Assembly (NCBI GenBank): GCA_037441725.1
Contig: JBBIRT010000083.1
Span: 1 to 14,638, forward strand
From: JBBIRT01 sp037441725
GTDB taxonomy: Bacteria; Desulfobacterota; BSN033; UBA1163
Direction of reading: 5' to 3'
Length of the DNA stretch: 14,638 nucleotides
Made by a program: the position numbers and the translations under genes. The notes beneath the pieces were generated by a model that made no database searches, was not told where the DNA came from, and worked only from the letters and a program-made list of their open reading frames with translations. Of this stretch, positions 1 to 7,269 are shown piece by piece (positions within the stretch are counted from its first letter, which is position 1; every line of letters starts with the position of its first letter).

Positions 1-26
1 TTCTTTTTAAGGAGGGAATCCTTCAT
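1..26 (-). CDS. Possible start of FtsQ/DivIB (partial, runs off window)
   Basis: Downstream of the restored murB stop, an ATG at 24-26 opens a frame that stays open to the window edge and encodes MKDSLLKK. An in-frame TAG lies two codons upstream, so the frame cannot start earlier. A GGAGG lies about 15 bases upstream of the ATG, which is further than usual. A short Lys-rich N-terminus fits the cytoplasmic tail of FtsQ, and ftsQ (or ddl) commonly follows murB in this kind of cluster. The identity is inferred from position only; eight codons cannot prove a gene. Confidence 0.3.
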
Positions 27-92
27 TGACTAATAATTCTTCCTCCATAAGAAATTATGATTCGCCATTGATGTCATACCCATTCTTCATCA

Positions 93-994
93 TCACTCCC
101 CAACCACTCTCACTTCCCGCTCGAGGGAAATCCCCATCTTTTCATAAACCTTCTTTTCCACCCACTCCATTAAACGAATCACCTCATCTGCTTTGGCCTT
201 CCCCAGATTGATGATGAATTAGCATGGAGCTCTGAAACCATTGCCTGGCCCATCTGAAATCCTTTCAGGCCAGCCTCCTCAATCCATTTCCCTGCAGCCC
301 CTTCCTTTGGATTCTTAAATATAGAGCCTGCACTGGGGTAATGGATGGGTTGCGTTCTCTTTCTCCTCTCTGAATAAGATCTCACCTTCTCAAGGATTTC
401 CTCCCGATCTCCCCTCCTCAACTTAAAACGGCCTTTGAGAATAATCCAAGAATGGGGGATAACTAATTTCCGATAAGAAAATCTCAATTCCGAACAGGGC
501 TTCTCGACAATTTCTCCATTGTCCTTCATAAAGACCGCGCTGAGGAGCACATCCTTCAATTCGGCACCCCATGCTCCTGCATTCATCGCCAAACCTCCTC
601 CTACGGTTCCTGGAATTCCAAAGAAGGGCTCTAATCCTGTTAGCCCCTTCCGAACGGAAAATTGAACCAGGCGTTGAAGAGGAAGCCCCGCTTCGGCTTC
701 GATGATCTCTCCCTCCAAACGAACTTTTTTCATTCCCTGTGTGAGACTGACAACCCATCCACGAATCCCTTTATCTCTTATGATGAGATTGGTCCCTCTT
801 CCCAAAATAAACAAGGGGATTTCTTTCTTCTTGGCCCATTGAATCACTCTCTTTAATTCTTCGATGTCTTTCGGAAATAAAAGACAATCAGCAGGGCCTC
901 CTACCCTGATGGAAGTGAATCGCCTCATCGGCACATCGAAAAGAACCTTTCCTTTAATCAACCCTAATGCCCATTTTTTATAATCCTTTTGCAT
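93..994 (-). CDS. murB: UDP-N-acetylenolpyruvoylglucosamine reductase MurB, with apparent one-base frameshift
   Basis: Cytoplasmic FAD enzyme that reduces UDP-GlcNAc-enolpyruvate to UDP-MurNAc with NADPH. Visible motifs are GRGTNL (65-70, FAD phosphate binding), GIPGTVGG (126-133), MNAGAWG (137-143), RFSYRK (171-176) and the proton-donor Ser224 in AGSIFKNP. As sequenced, the frame is normal through HAN (257-259), then reads SSSIWGRPKQMR and stops at 179. Adding one T in the AATTC run at about 217-218 restores FIINLGKAKADEV and a tail ending EREVRVVGE, with the second catalytic Glu at about 294 and a stop at 93-95. This gives 300 residues, a normal length for type II MurB. The start ATG at 994 directly follows an in-frame TAA and has no clear Shine-Dalgarno. 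The gene is essential in most bacteria, so a sequencing or assembly error is more likely than a true null. It lies 62 bases after murC. Confidence 0.9.
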
Positions 995-1056
995 TTATCA
1001 GAATTTATGTGTGCAAAATCTAAAATCTATAACTCCCTACCTGACTCCCCAAACGA

Positions 1057-2430
1057 TTATTCTAACTGTTTTACTAACTCATCTGACACTTGCCCAATAT
1101 CTCCAGCTCCTAAGGTGATCACCATATCTCCAGGTGTGATGATTTGCAGAAGATGTTCAACGATCTCTCTTTTATCCGGGAGATAAGTAACATCCTTATG
1201 GCCATATTCTCGAAGCCCGGCGAAGAGGGCTTTCGATTCTACCCCCTCAATTCGATCCTCTCCCGCTGAATAGATATCAGTGAGGATCAGGACATCGGCA
1301 TCATTAAAGGCGGTTAGAAATTCTTTAAACAGGGCTTGTGTTCGAGTATAACGATGAGGTTGAAAGACCACGACTGTTCTCCTTCCCCAACCGGTCCGTG
1401 CCGCATGAAGGGTAGCCATAATCTCAATCGGATGGTGACCATAATCATCTATAATAAGAATTCCTCGCTTCTCCCCCTTAATCTGGAACCGCCTTTGAAT
1501 TCCACCAAAATCACGAAGGGCCTCCTGTACCACCTGGAAGGGGATATCAAGCTCGAAAGCCGTCGCCAGGGTAGCCAATGCATTATAGACATTATGAATT
1601 CCAGGCAATCGAATCCTTAACCTTCCTATCTCTTGCCGGCGATGGACCACATCGAAGGAGGTCGATAAGCCTTCAAAAGCAATATCCTTGGCTTGAAAAT
1701 CTGCCTGGGTGGTCAACCCATAAGTAGTGAATCGTTTCTTCAATCTTGGAATGAGGCTTTGAATATTGGGGTGGTCAAGACAGAGCACAGCCAACCCAAA
1801 AAATGGGATCTTCTCTAAGAACATGAGGAACGCCTCTTTGATCTCATCGATATCCTTGTAATGGTCCAGATGCTCTGGATCAATATTGGTGACCACCGCA
1901 AGGGTAGGCATCAACTTAAGAAAGGAGCCATCACTTTCATCGGCTTCAGCCACCAGGAATTCACCTTGCCCCAGCCTCGCATTGCTTCCAATACTGTTCA
2001 GCCTTCCCCCGATCACAACAGTAGGGTCTAGTCCAGCCACAGCCAATACCGTTGCAATGAGAGAAGTGGTGGTAGTCTTCCCGTGGGTCCCTGCAATGGC
2101 GATCCCGACCTTCATTCGCATCAATTCAGCCAGCATTTCTGCCCTCGGGATAATGGGGATGAACCTCTCCTCAGCCGCTTTCACTTCTGGATTGTCCATA
2201 CGGATTGCAGAGGAGATGACCACCACATCCACTTCTTTCAAATTTTCTTTCCGATGCCCATAAGAAATTTCGCATCCTAAGGATTGAAGCCTTCGAGTCA
2301 CCTCGGTCTCCCTGAGATCCGACCCACTGATGTGATAGCCCAGGTTGAGTAAAACCTCTGCAATCCCACTCATGCCGATTCCCCCAATCCCTACAAAATG
2401 AATATGCTGAATTTTTCCTCTGCGATACAT
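1057..2430 (-). CDS. murC: UDP-N-acetylmuramate--L-alanine ligase MurC
   Basis: Cytoplasmic ATP-dependent Mur ligase that adds L-Ala to UDP-MurNAc, the first stem-peptide step. The N-terminal nucleotide-binding domain opens with HFVGIGGIGMSG. The central domain has the P-loop GTHGKTTTT (about residues 104-112), EADESDGSF and NIDPEHLDHY. The C-terminal domain has DDYGHHPIE and FQPHRYTRT. All are classic MurC signatures, and 457 residues is normal. I chose the ATG at 2428-2430 (MYRRGKIQ) because the glycine loop then starts at the usual distance and AGAGG lies just upstream. An upstream TTG at 2454 would add eight residues without family support. The gene follows murG after a 142-base gap, the largest break within the cluster, so a separate promoter for murC-murB is possible. 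Confidence 0.97.
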   Translation of the reverse strand: MYRRGKIQHIHFVGIGGIGMSGIAEVLLNLGYHISGSDLRETEVTRRLQSLGCEISYGHRKENLKEVDVVVISSAIRMDNPEVKAAEERFIPIIPRAEMLAELMRMKVGIAIAGTHGKTTTTSLIATVLAVAGLDPTVVIGGRLNSIGSNARLGQGEFLVAEADESDGSFLKLMPTLAVVTNIDPEHLDHYKDIDEIKEAFLMFLEKIPFFGLAVLCLDHPNIQSLIPRLKKRFTTYGLTTQADFQAKDIAFEGLSTSFDVVHRRQEIGRLRIRLPGIHNVYNALATLATAFELDIPFQVVQEALRDFGGIQRRFQIKGEKRGILIIDDYGHHPIEIMATLHAARTGWGRRTVVVFQPHRYTRTQALFKEFLTAFNDADVLILTDIYSAGEDRIEGVESKALFAGLREYGHKDVTYLPDKREIVEHLLQIITPGDMVITLGAGDIGQVSDELVKQLE

Positions 2431-2460
2431 CGACCTCTGAAAACTCAACTTCAAAGATTC

Positions 2461-2490
2461 AAGCCATAAAGCCCTTTTGACCTATGGCCT
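2461..2490 (-). repeat. Small inverted repeat in the murG-murC gap
   Basis: The arms 2461-2468 and 2483-2490 pair as an 8-bp stem (one G-U wobble) around a 14-base loop in the murC leader, about 30 bases upstream of the murC start. No U-run follows on the minus strand, so it is not an intrinsic terminator. The rest of the 2431-2572 gap holds no open frame; a TTGACG at 2498-2503 lacks a convincing -10. Confidence 0.3.
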
Positions 2491-2572
2491 CAGGAAACGT
2501 CAAATTCTTAAAACGAATAACCTAACTGAATATCGATACAGGCATCCTCACCCTTACCAATGGATAAAAGTT

Positions 2573-3661
2573 TTATTTTCTACATAAAGCATAACAATGA
2601 TCAACAATCTCTTCTGCTGCTCTTGGCTTTGCAACCTTTAAAATTGCCTGCTCCAACCTGTCCCTTTCCTCTGGGTGGTGGGAGAAATAAAGAATTTGTT
2701 GGGCAAGCACCTTCCCGTTTAACTCTTGATCCAAAATCATTCTTGCTGCACCTCGATCAACCAACTTTTGGGCATTGATAAATTGATGCTGATGGGCAGC
2801 ATAGGGGTATGGAATGAGAAGGGCTGCCTTCCCGCAGACGGCCAGCTCAGCCACCGTACTTGCCCCTGATCGGCAGATGACTAAATCGGAGGCCAGATAG
2901 GGATCTACCATATTTTCAAAGAAGGGGCGAACTATGGCATTGAAGCCTTTATCTTGATAACTTCTCATGACAAAATCGAGGTCTTCTATTCCTGTTTGAT
3001 GGATGATTCTTAGAGAAGTCCGTATTCCCTGAAGATGATCCAAAGCCTCCATCATCGCCTGGTTGATCCGGTGTGCCCCTGCACTTCCACCAAAGATAAA
3101 AATGGTAAAAGGACCCTCTTTCGTCCTTCTTCCTCTGGCCTGACAAAAATCAGTTAAAAATTCTTTCCGGATGGGATTCCCGGTAACAAAGGTCTTCCAG
3201 TAAGGAAAATATTTTTTTGCTTCATCAAAAGAGATGAAGATTCGTTGGCTAAACCATTTTAAAATACGATTGGTCATCCCTGGGATCATATTTTGTTCCT
3301 GAATCGCTCTCCTCACCCTGAGTAAGGACGCGGCGATGAGCGTAGGTCCAGAGGCATATCCTCCAACGCCTAAAACCAGTTGAGGTCGAAACTCCTTTAA
3401 AACTAAACCAGCCTCATAAACGGCCTTAGGCAGGCTCAATATCGATTCAGCCTTTTCTCGGAAGGATCTCCCCTGGATGGGTTTGACCCCGATCGTTCTT
3501 AATGCAAATTTCTTCATGGGAATCACTCTGGCTTCAATCCCCTTTTGTGTCCCGATAAATAGAACTCTATTCTCTTTCTCCCGATCGATAAACGCCTCAG
3601 CAATGGCAATGCCCGGAAAAAGATGACCCCCTGTTCCTCCTCCAGCGATCACCCACCTCAT
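2573..3661 (-). CDS. murG: UDP-GlcNAc:lipid I N-acetylglucosaminyltransferase MurG
   Basis: GT-B glycosyltransferase on the inner face of the membrane that adds GlcNAc to lipid I to make lipid II. The N-terminal Rossmann domain begins with the glycine loop GGGTGGHLFPG (residues 7-17), followed by GVGGYASGP (98-106) and EQNMIPGMTNR (122-132). The C-terminal donor domain has FGGSAGAHRIN (190-200) and RSGASTVAEL (264-273), whose Glu272 matches the residue that contacts UDP-GlcNAc, then PYPYAAHQHQ. The length of 362 residues is typical. The start ATG overlaps the ftsW stop as ATGA, which implies translational coupling with the flippase/polymerase gene upstream. Confidence 0.98.
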   Translation of the reverse strand: MRWVIAGGGTGGHLFPGIAIAEAFIDREKENRVLFIGTQKGIEARVIPMKKFALRTIGVKPIQGRSFREKAESILSLPKAVYEAGLVLKEFRPQLVLGVGGYASGPTLIAASLLRVRRAIQEQNMIPGMTNRILKWFSQRIFISFDEAKKYFPYWKTFVTGNPIRKEFLTDFCQARGRRTKEGPFTIFIFGGSAGAHRINQAMMEALDHLQGIRTSLRIIHQTGIEDLDFVMRSYQDKGFNAIVRPFFENMVDPYLASDLVICRSGASTVAELAVCGKAALLIPYPYAAHQHQFINAQKLVDRGAARMILDQELNGKVLAQQILYFSHHPEERDRLEQAILKVAKPRAAEEIVDHCYALCRK

Positions 3662-4758
3662 CTTCGTTCCACTTGAGCCGAAAGGTGAAGAAGGATCCCC
3701 ACCCCCACTAAATTTACAACCAATGTAGTTCCTCCATAACTAACAAATGGAAGAGTCAACCCTTTTGTGGGAAGGAGTCCCAACACCACCCCCATATTGA
3801 TCAATCCCTGAAGGGAGATCATCAAGGTGATCCCTAAGGCCAGATAGGCCCCAAATCGATCTTCAAGGGAAAGCCCAATCTGGACTCCTCGGAGAGTCAA
3901 AATGAAGAAGAGGAGTAATACAATCATTGCGCCAAACAACCCTAGCTCCTCTCCGATAATTGAAAAGATAAAATAAGTGTGGGGTGCAGGGAGAAAAAAA
4001 AGTTTTTGTCTTCCTTCTCCCAATCCTAATCCAAAGAGACCTCCAGAACCGAAAGAGAGAAAAGATTGAATGATCTGGAAACTGGTGCCAGTGGGATCCT
4101 CCCAAGGTCGGATAAAACTCATGACCCGTTTAGACCGATATCCCACATTCATTAAAAAATAATAGACCACTGGAAGGGCTATTAAGAAGGTCCCGATGAT
4201 ATAGATCACTCTTGCCCCACTTAAAAAGAGAAGCAGAAAAACCATCACAGTAATAAATAAGGCGGCGCCGAAATCAGGTTCTTTCATCACTAAGGCAACG
4301 ACCATTCCAGAAAGAAGAACCGGTGGAAGGAATCCAAAAGAGAAAGTCCTTATCTTCTCTTCTTTCTTGACCAAAAGGTAGGCGAGAAAGATCACTAAGG
4401 CAAACTTGGCGAACTCAGAGGGTTGGAAGGAAAAGGACTGGAATTTTAACCAGCGCATCGCTCCCCCTGCTCGGTGACCGACTCCTGGAATCAGAACGGC
4501 TACCAATAAAAGAACAGAGAGGATGAAAAGAGGATAGGCAAGGACTTTGAACCTCTGATATGGAAATAGCATCATGAGAATCATCAGAATCAAACCAAAC
4601 CCTGCATAAAGCGCTTGCCTCTTCAGGAAATAATAGGGATCCCCATACCGATCCCCGGCGATAATCGCACTGGTACTGTAGACCATTACAATCCCAATTC
4701 CCACGAGGGCCAGGGTGGTCATCAAAAGGATGAAATCAATGCCTCTCTTTCTTCTCAT
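3658..4758 (-). CDS. ftsW: Septal SEDS glycosyltransferase FtsW, with Tyr at the presumed catalytic Asp
   Basis: Polytopic SEDS-family membrane protein that polymerises lipid II into septal glycan together with the class B PBP encoded nearby. About ten hydrophobic segments run through 366 residues, a normal length. Family motifs include FQPSEFAKFALV (111-122), KEPDFGAAL (159-167) and the run SGGLFGLGLGEGRQK (238-252). The next motif is normally LPEAHTDFIF. Here it reads LPAPHTYFIF, so Tyr262 (codon TAT at 3973-3975) sits where E. coli FtsW has Asp297 and RodA Asp262, residues known to be needed for polymerisation. One G-to-T change would account for this. The following GEELGLFG is intact. The start ATG is 18 bases after the murD stop; the stop overlaps murG. 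The family call is certain; activity is uncertain. Confidence 0.95.
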   Translation of the reverse strand: MRRKRGIDFILLMTTLALVGIGIVMVYSTSAIIAGDRYGDPYYFLKRQALYAGFGLILMILMMLFPYQRFKVLAYPLFILSVLLLVAVLIPGVGHRAGGAMRWLKFQSFSFQPSEFAKFALVIFLAYLLVKKEEKIRTFSFGFLPPVLLSGMVVALVMKEPDFGAALFITVMVFLLLFLSGARVIYIIGTFLIALPVVYYFLMNVGYRSKRVMSFIRPWEDPTGTSFQIIQSFLSFGSGGLFGLGLGEGRQKLFFLPAPHTYFIFSIIGEELGLFGAMIVLLLFFILTLRGVQIGLSLEDRFGAYLALGITLMISLQGLINMGVVLGLLPTKGLTLPFVSYGGTTLVVNLVGVGILLHLSAQVERR

Positions 4759-4776
4759 TCTATGAACTTCTTTTTT

Positions 4777-6159
4777 TTATCGGTCAGGAACCTCCTGGCA
4801 GGCAGGAGATTCTGTGTTTAACTGATATACAGCTTCCTTAAATACCATTCCCCTCTCCTTGTAATCCCTAAACATATCAAAACTCGAACAGGCAGGGGAA
4901 AGGAGAACCACATCCCCCGGCCTTGCCTTTTCATGGGCGAGAAGAACAGCTTCTTTCAGGGTTTTCGTAGTAAAGGTCTGAGTCAACCCTCCTAATTCTC
5001 GATACATTCTCTCTTGGGCCTCTCCAATGAGAATCAAATATTTAACCCGTCTCTGAATCAACTCTTTAAGGGGGCTTAAATCTCCGTTCTTATCCTTTCC
5101 CCCTGCAATCAGGATAATTGGCTCTAAAAAACTCTGGAGGGATTTGATCACCGATCCCACGTTCGTCCCTTTGGAATCGTTAAAGAAACGGACTCCCTCG
5201 ATGGTCCGAACAAATTCAAGACGATGTTCAAGTCCTTTAAATCGATGGATCACATTTTGAATAGCTCTTTTTGAACAACCAAAAGATCTGGCAGCAAGGG
5301 AGGCAGCCATCATATTCTCAATATTATGGATCCCTTTCAAAGGAGCATTGGATAATGAATACCCTTCCTCCTCTCCTGCTATTCGAAGAAAAATCGTTTG
5401 ATCCTTGAAAAAGGCTCCTTCCTCAATATTTGGATTAGAGGTAAAGAAGATTTTCTTAGCTCTTATCTGGTTAATATATTTCATAACGATAGGATCCTCT
5501 CGGTTGAGAATGGCCAGATCCTTCGAATTTTGATTTTGAAAAATCTTCAATTTCGCCTCGATGTAATCGTTAAAGCTGAGATACCTGTCCAGATGATCCT
5601 CAGTGAGATTCAAAAGGAGAGACACTCGAGGTCTAAAATCCTCAATGGCTTCCAACTGGAAGCTCGAGATCTCAGCCACCAATAGATCCCATCGACCTTG
5701 ACCATCGGCAAAAAGAATCAAGGGTTCTCCCACATTGCCACCGATTCCAACCCTCTTTCCCTCCTCTTTGAACATCTCGCCGAGGAGCATCGTGGTGGTA
5801 GTTTTTCCATTTGTTCCTGTGACGGCAATGATCGGAACATCAATAAAATGATAGGCCAGCTCAATCTCACTGATCACCTTAATTCCATAGTGTATCGCCT
5901 TTTGAATGGGTTCAATCCGGAGATCAACCCCAGGACTGACCACTATCAGATCCTGCTTCAAGAAGGTCTCGATACGATGACCATTCCATTCTGAAGAAAT
6001 CTCCATCCCGTCCAATTCTTGAATGGCCTTTCGCATTTCCTCTTTGGGTTTCATTTCGGTGGTGCTCACCAGGCTACCCTTGGCCTTAAGGAACTTTACC
6101 GTTGCAATTCCTGTGGAAGCCATACCTACGACCAATACCTTTTTACCCAAAAGATCCAT
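4777..6159 (-). CDS. murD: UDP-N-acetylmuramoyl-L-alanine--D-glutamate ligase MurD
   Basis: Cytoplasmic ATP-dependent Mur ligase that adds D-Glu to UDP-MurNAc-L-Ala. Domain 1 binds UDP (VLVVGMASTGIA, residues 8-19). Domain 2 has the P-loop GTNGKTTTT (115-123), AEISSFQLE (162-170), LNLTEDHLDRY (183-193) and EAKLKIF (201-207), whose Lys203 fits the carbamylated lysine. Domain 3 has FNDSKGTN (326-333) and SPACSSFDMF (421-430). It has 460 residues, slightly longer than many homologues because of a 13-residue tail after VYQL. That tail is encoded over a small GC-rich inverted repeat at 4792-4808. The start ATG lies 29 bases after the mraY stop without a strong Shine-Dalgarno; ftsW follows 18 bases downstream. 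Confidence 0.98.
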   Translation of the reverse strand: MDLLGKKVLVVGMASTGIATVKFLKAKGSLVSTTEMKPKEEMRKAIQELDGMEISSEWNGHRIETFLKQDLIVVSPGVDLRIEPIQKAIHYGIKVISEIELAYHFIDVPIIAVTGTNGKTTTTMLLGEMFKEEGKRVGIGGNVGEPLILFADGQGRWDLLVAEISSFQLEAIEDFRPRVSLLLNLTEDHLDRYLSFNDYIEAKLKIFQNQNSKDLAILNREDPIVMKYINQIRAKKIFFTSNPNIEEGAFFKDQTIFLRIAGEEEGYSLSNAPLKGIHNIENMMAASLAARSFGCSKRAIQNVIHRFKGLEHRLEFVRTIEGVRFFNDSKGTNVGSVIKSLQSFLEPIILIAGGKDKNGDLSPLKELIQRRVKYLILIGEAQERMYRELGGLTQTFTTKTLKEAVLLAHEKARPGDVVLLSPACSSFDMFRDYKERGMVFKEAVYQLNTESPACQEVPDR

Positions 6160-6188
6160 ATCCCAGAATAAGCTTTAAGTTCTGTTGA

Positions 6189-7265
6189 TCACCTTAATTT
6201 CAGCGTGCTAATTGCCACCAATCCAAGAATAATCCCGATGATCCAGAATCGGACGATGATCTTCGGCTCAGCCCATCCTTTTAATTCAAAATGGTGATGA
6301 ATGGGAGCCATCTTAAATATCCGTTTTTTTCGGATTTTATAGGAGGCCACCTGGATAATAACCGAGAGGGCTTCGAGGACGAAAATCCCCCCCACAATGA
6401 CTAAAAGAAACTCTTGCTTGGTAATCACTGCAATCGTCCCTAAAACCGCTCCAAGGGATAGAGATCCCACATCCCCCATAAAGACTTGGGCAGGATAAGT
6501 GTTAAACCAGAGAAATCCTAAACCTGATCCAACCAAAGCCCCACATAAAATGGTCAATTCTCCACTCCCTTTGACGAATGGGATTTGAAGATAACCAGCA
6601 AATTTGAAATTCCCTGCAAGGTAGCAAAAGAGCATAAAGGTTCCACTTGCAATCAACACCGGTCCGATGGCCAAACCATCTAAACCATCGGTCAAGTTCA
6701 CTGCATTGGCTGCACCCACGATCACAAACATCCCGAAAAAGATATACCAGATTCCAAGATCTGGCATCACCTTCTTAAAGAAAGGAAGGGTCAAACGGGA
6801 ATCGTGACCAACGATTTGAAAGAGGATAAAACTAATGATCAGACCGATGGCTACTTGAATTGGAAATTTATACCTCGCCTTGATGCCAATGCCCTTTCGA
6901 TCCCTGATTTTCTTATAATCATCCAAAAAGCCAAGGATCCCAAAGGACAATGCGGTCAATAAAACAATCCAGATATAGGGATTGTTGAGGTCTGACCAGA
7001 AGAGGGTGGGGATGATAATTCCTGTAAGAATTAAGCTCCCCCCCATGGTTGGAGTCCCATTCTTCGACAAGTGTCTGGAGGGAACGTCTTCCCTCACGAT
7101 CTGTTGAATCTGAAATTCCCTCAGTTTATTAATTAACCAGGGAGCAATGATAAAGATAATGAGCAAGGCAGTGAGTATGGCATAGATGGTTCTGAAGGTA
7201 ATATACCGAAAGACATTGAAGAAGTAAATCCATTCGTGAAGAGGATAGAGTAAATGATAGAACAA
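6189..7265 (-). CDS. mraY: Phospho-N-acetylmuramoyl-pentapeptide transferase MraY
   Basis: Integral membrane enzyme that transfers phospho-MurNAc-pentapeptide to undecaprenyl phosphate, forming lipid I. About ten membrane segments are visible in 358 residues. Signature motifs are GTPTMGG (70-76), the Asp pair in LDDYKK (114-119), NLTDGLDGLA (190-199), FMGDVGSL (262-269) and the loop HHHFELKG (323-330). The start codon is TTG at 7263-7265. It is supported by the family N-terminus (xFYHLLYPL, close to the common MLYHLLYPL) and by a perfect AGGAGG ten bases upstream, inside the last codons of murF. Four bases separate it from the murF stop, so the two are probably co-translated. Confidence 0.98.
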   Translation of the reverse strand: MFYHLLYPLHEWIYFFNVFRYITFRTIYAILTALLIIFIIAPWLINKLREFQIQQIVREDVPSRHLSKNGTPTMGGSLILTGIIIPTLFWSDLNNPYIWIVLLTALSFGILGFLDDYKKIRDRKGIGIKARYKFPIQVAIGLIISFILFQIVGHDSRLTLPFFKKVMPDLGIWYIFFGMFVIVGAANAVNLTDGLDGLAIGPVLIASGTFMLFCYLAGNFKFAGYLQIPFVKGSGELTILCGALVGSGLGFLWFNTYPAQVFMGDVGSLSLGAVLGTIAVITKQEFLLVIVGGIFVLEALSVIIQVASYKIRKKRIFKMAPIHHHFELKGWAEPKIIVRFWIIGIILGLVAISTLKLR

Positions 7266-7269
7266 CCCT

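Noticed and set aside
1886..2263. 125-residue open frame on the plus strand
   Set aside because: It is antisense to the conserved MurC ATP-binding region and has low-complexity composition; a coding shadow.
2498..2526. TTGACG at 2498-2503 as a murC promoter
   Set aside because: The -10 position after 16-17 bases reads TCAAAA or GTCAAA, a poor match. Kept only as a possibility within the gap finding.
4771..4778. Run of eight T on the plus strand between ftsW and murD, as a terminator
   Set aside because: On the transcribed minus strand it is an A run, and the upstream hairpin is inside murD. It cannot be an intrinsic terminator for this operon.
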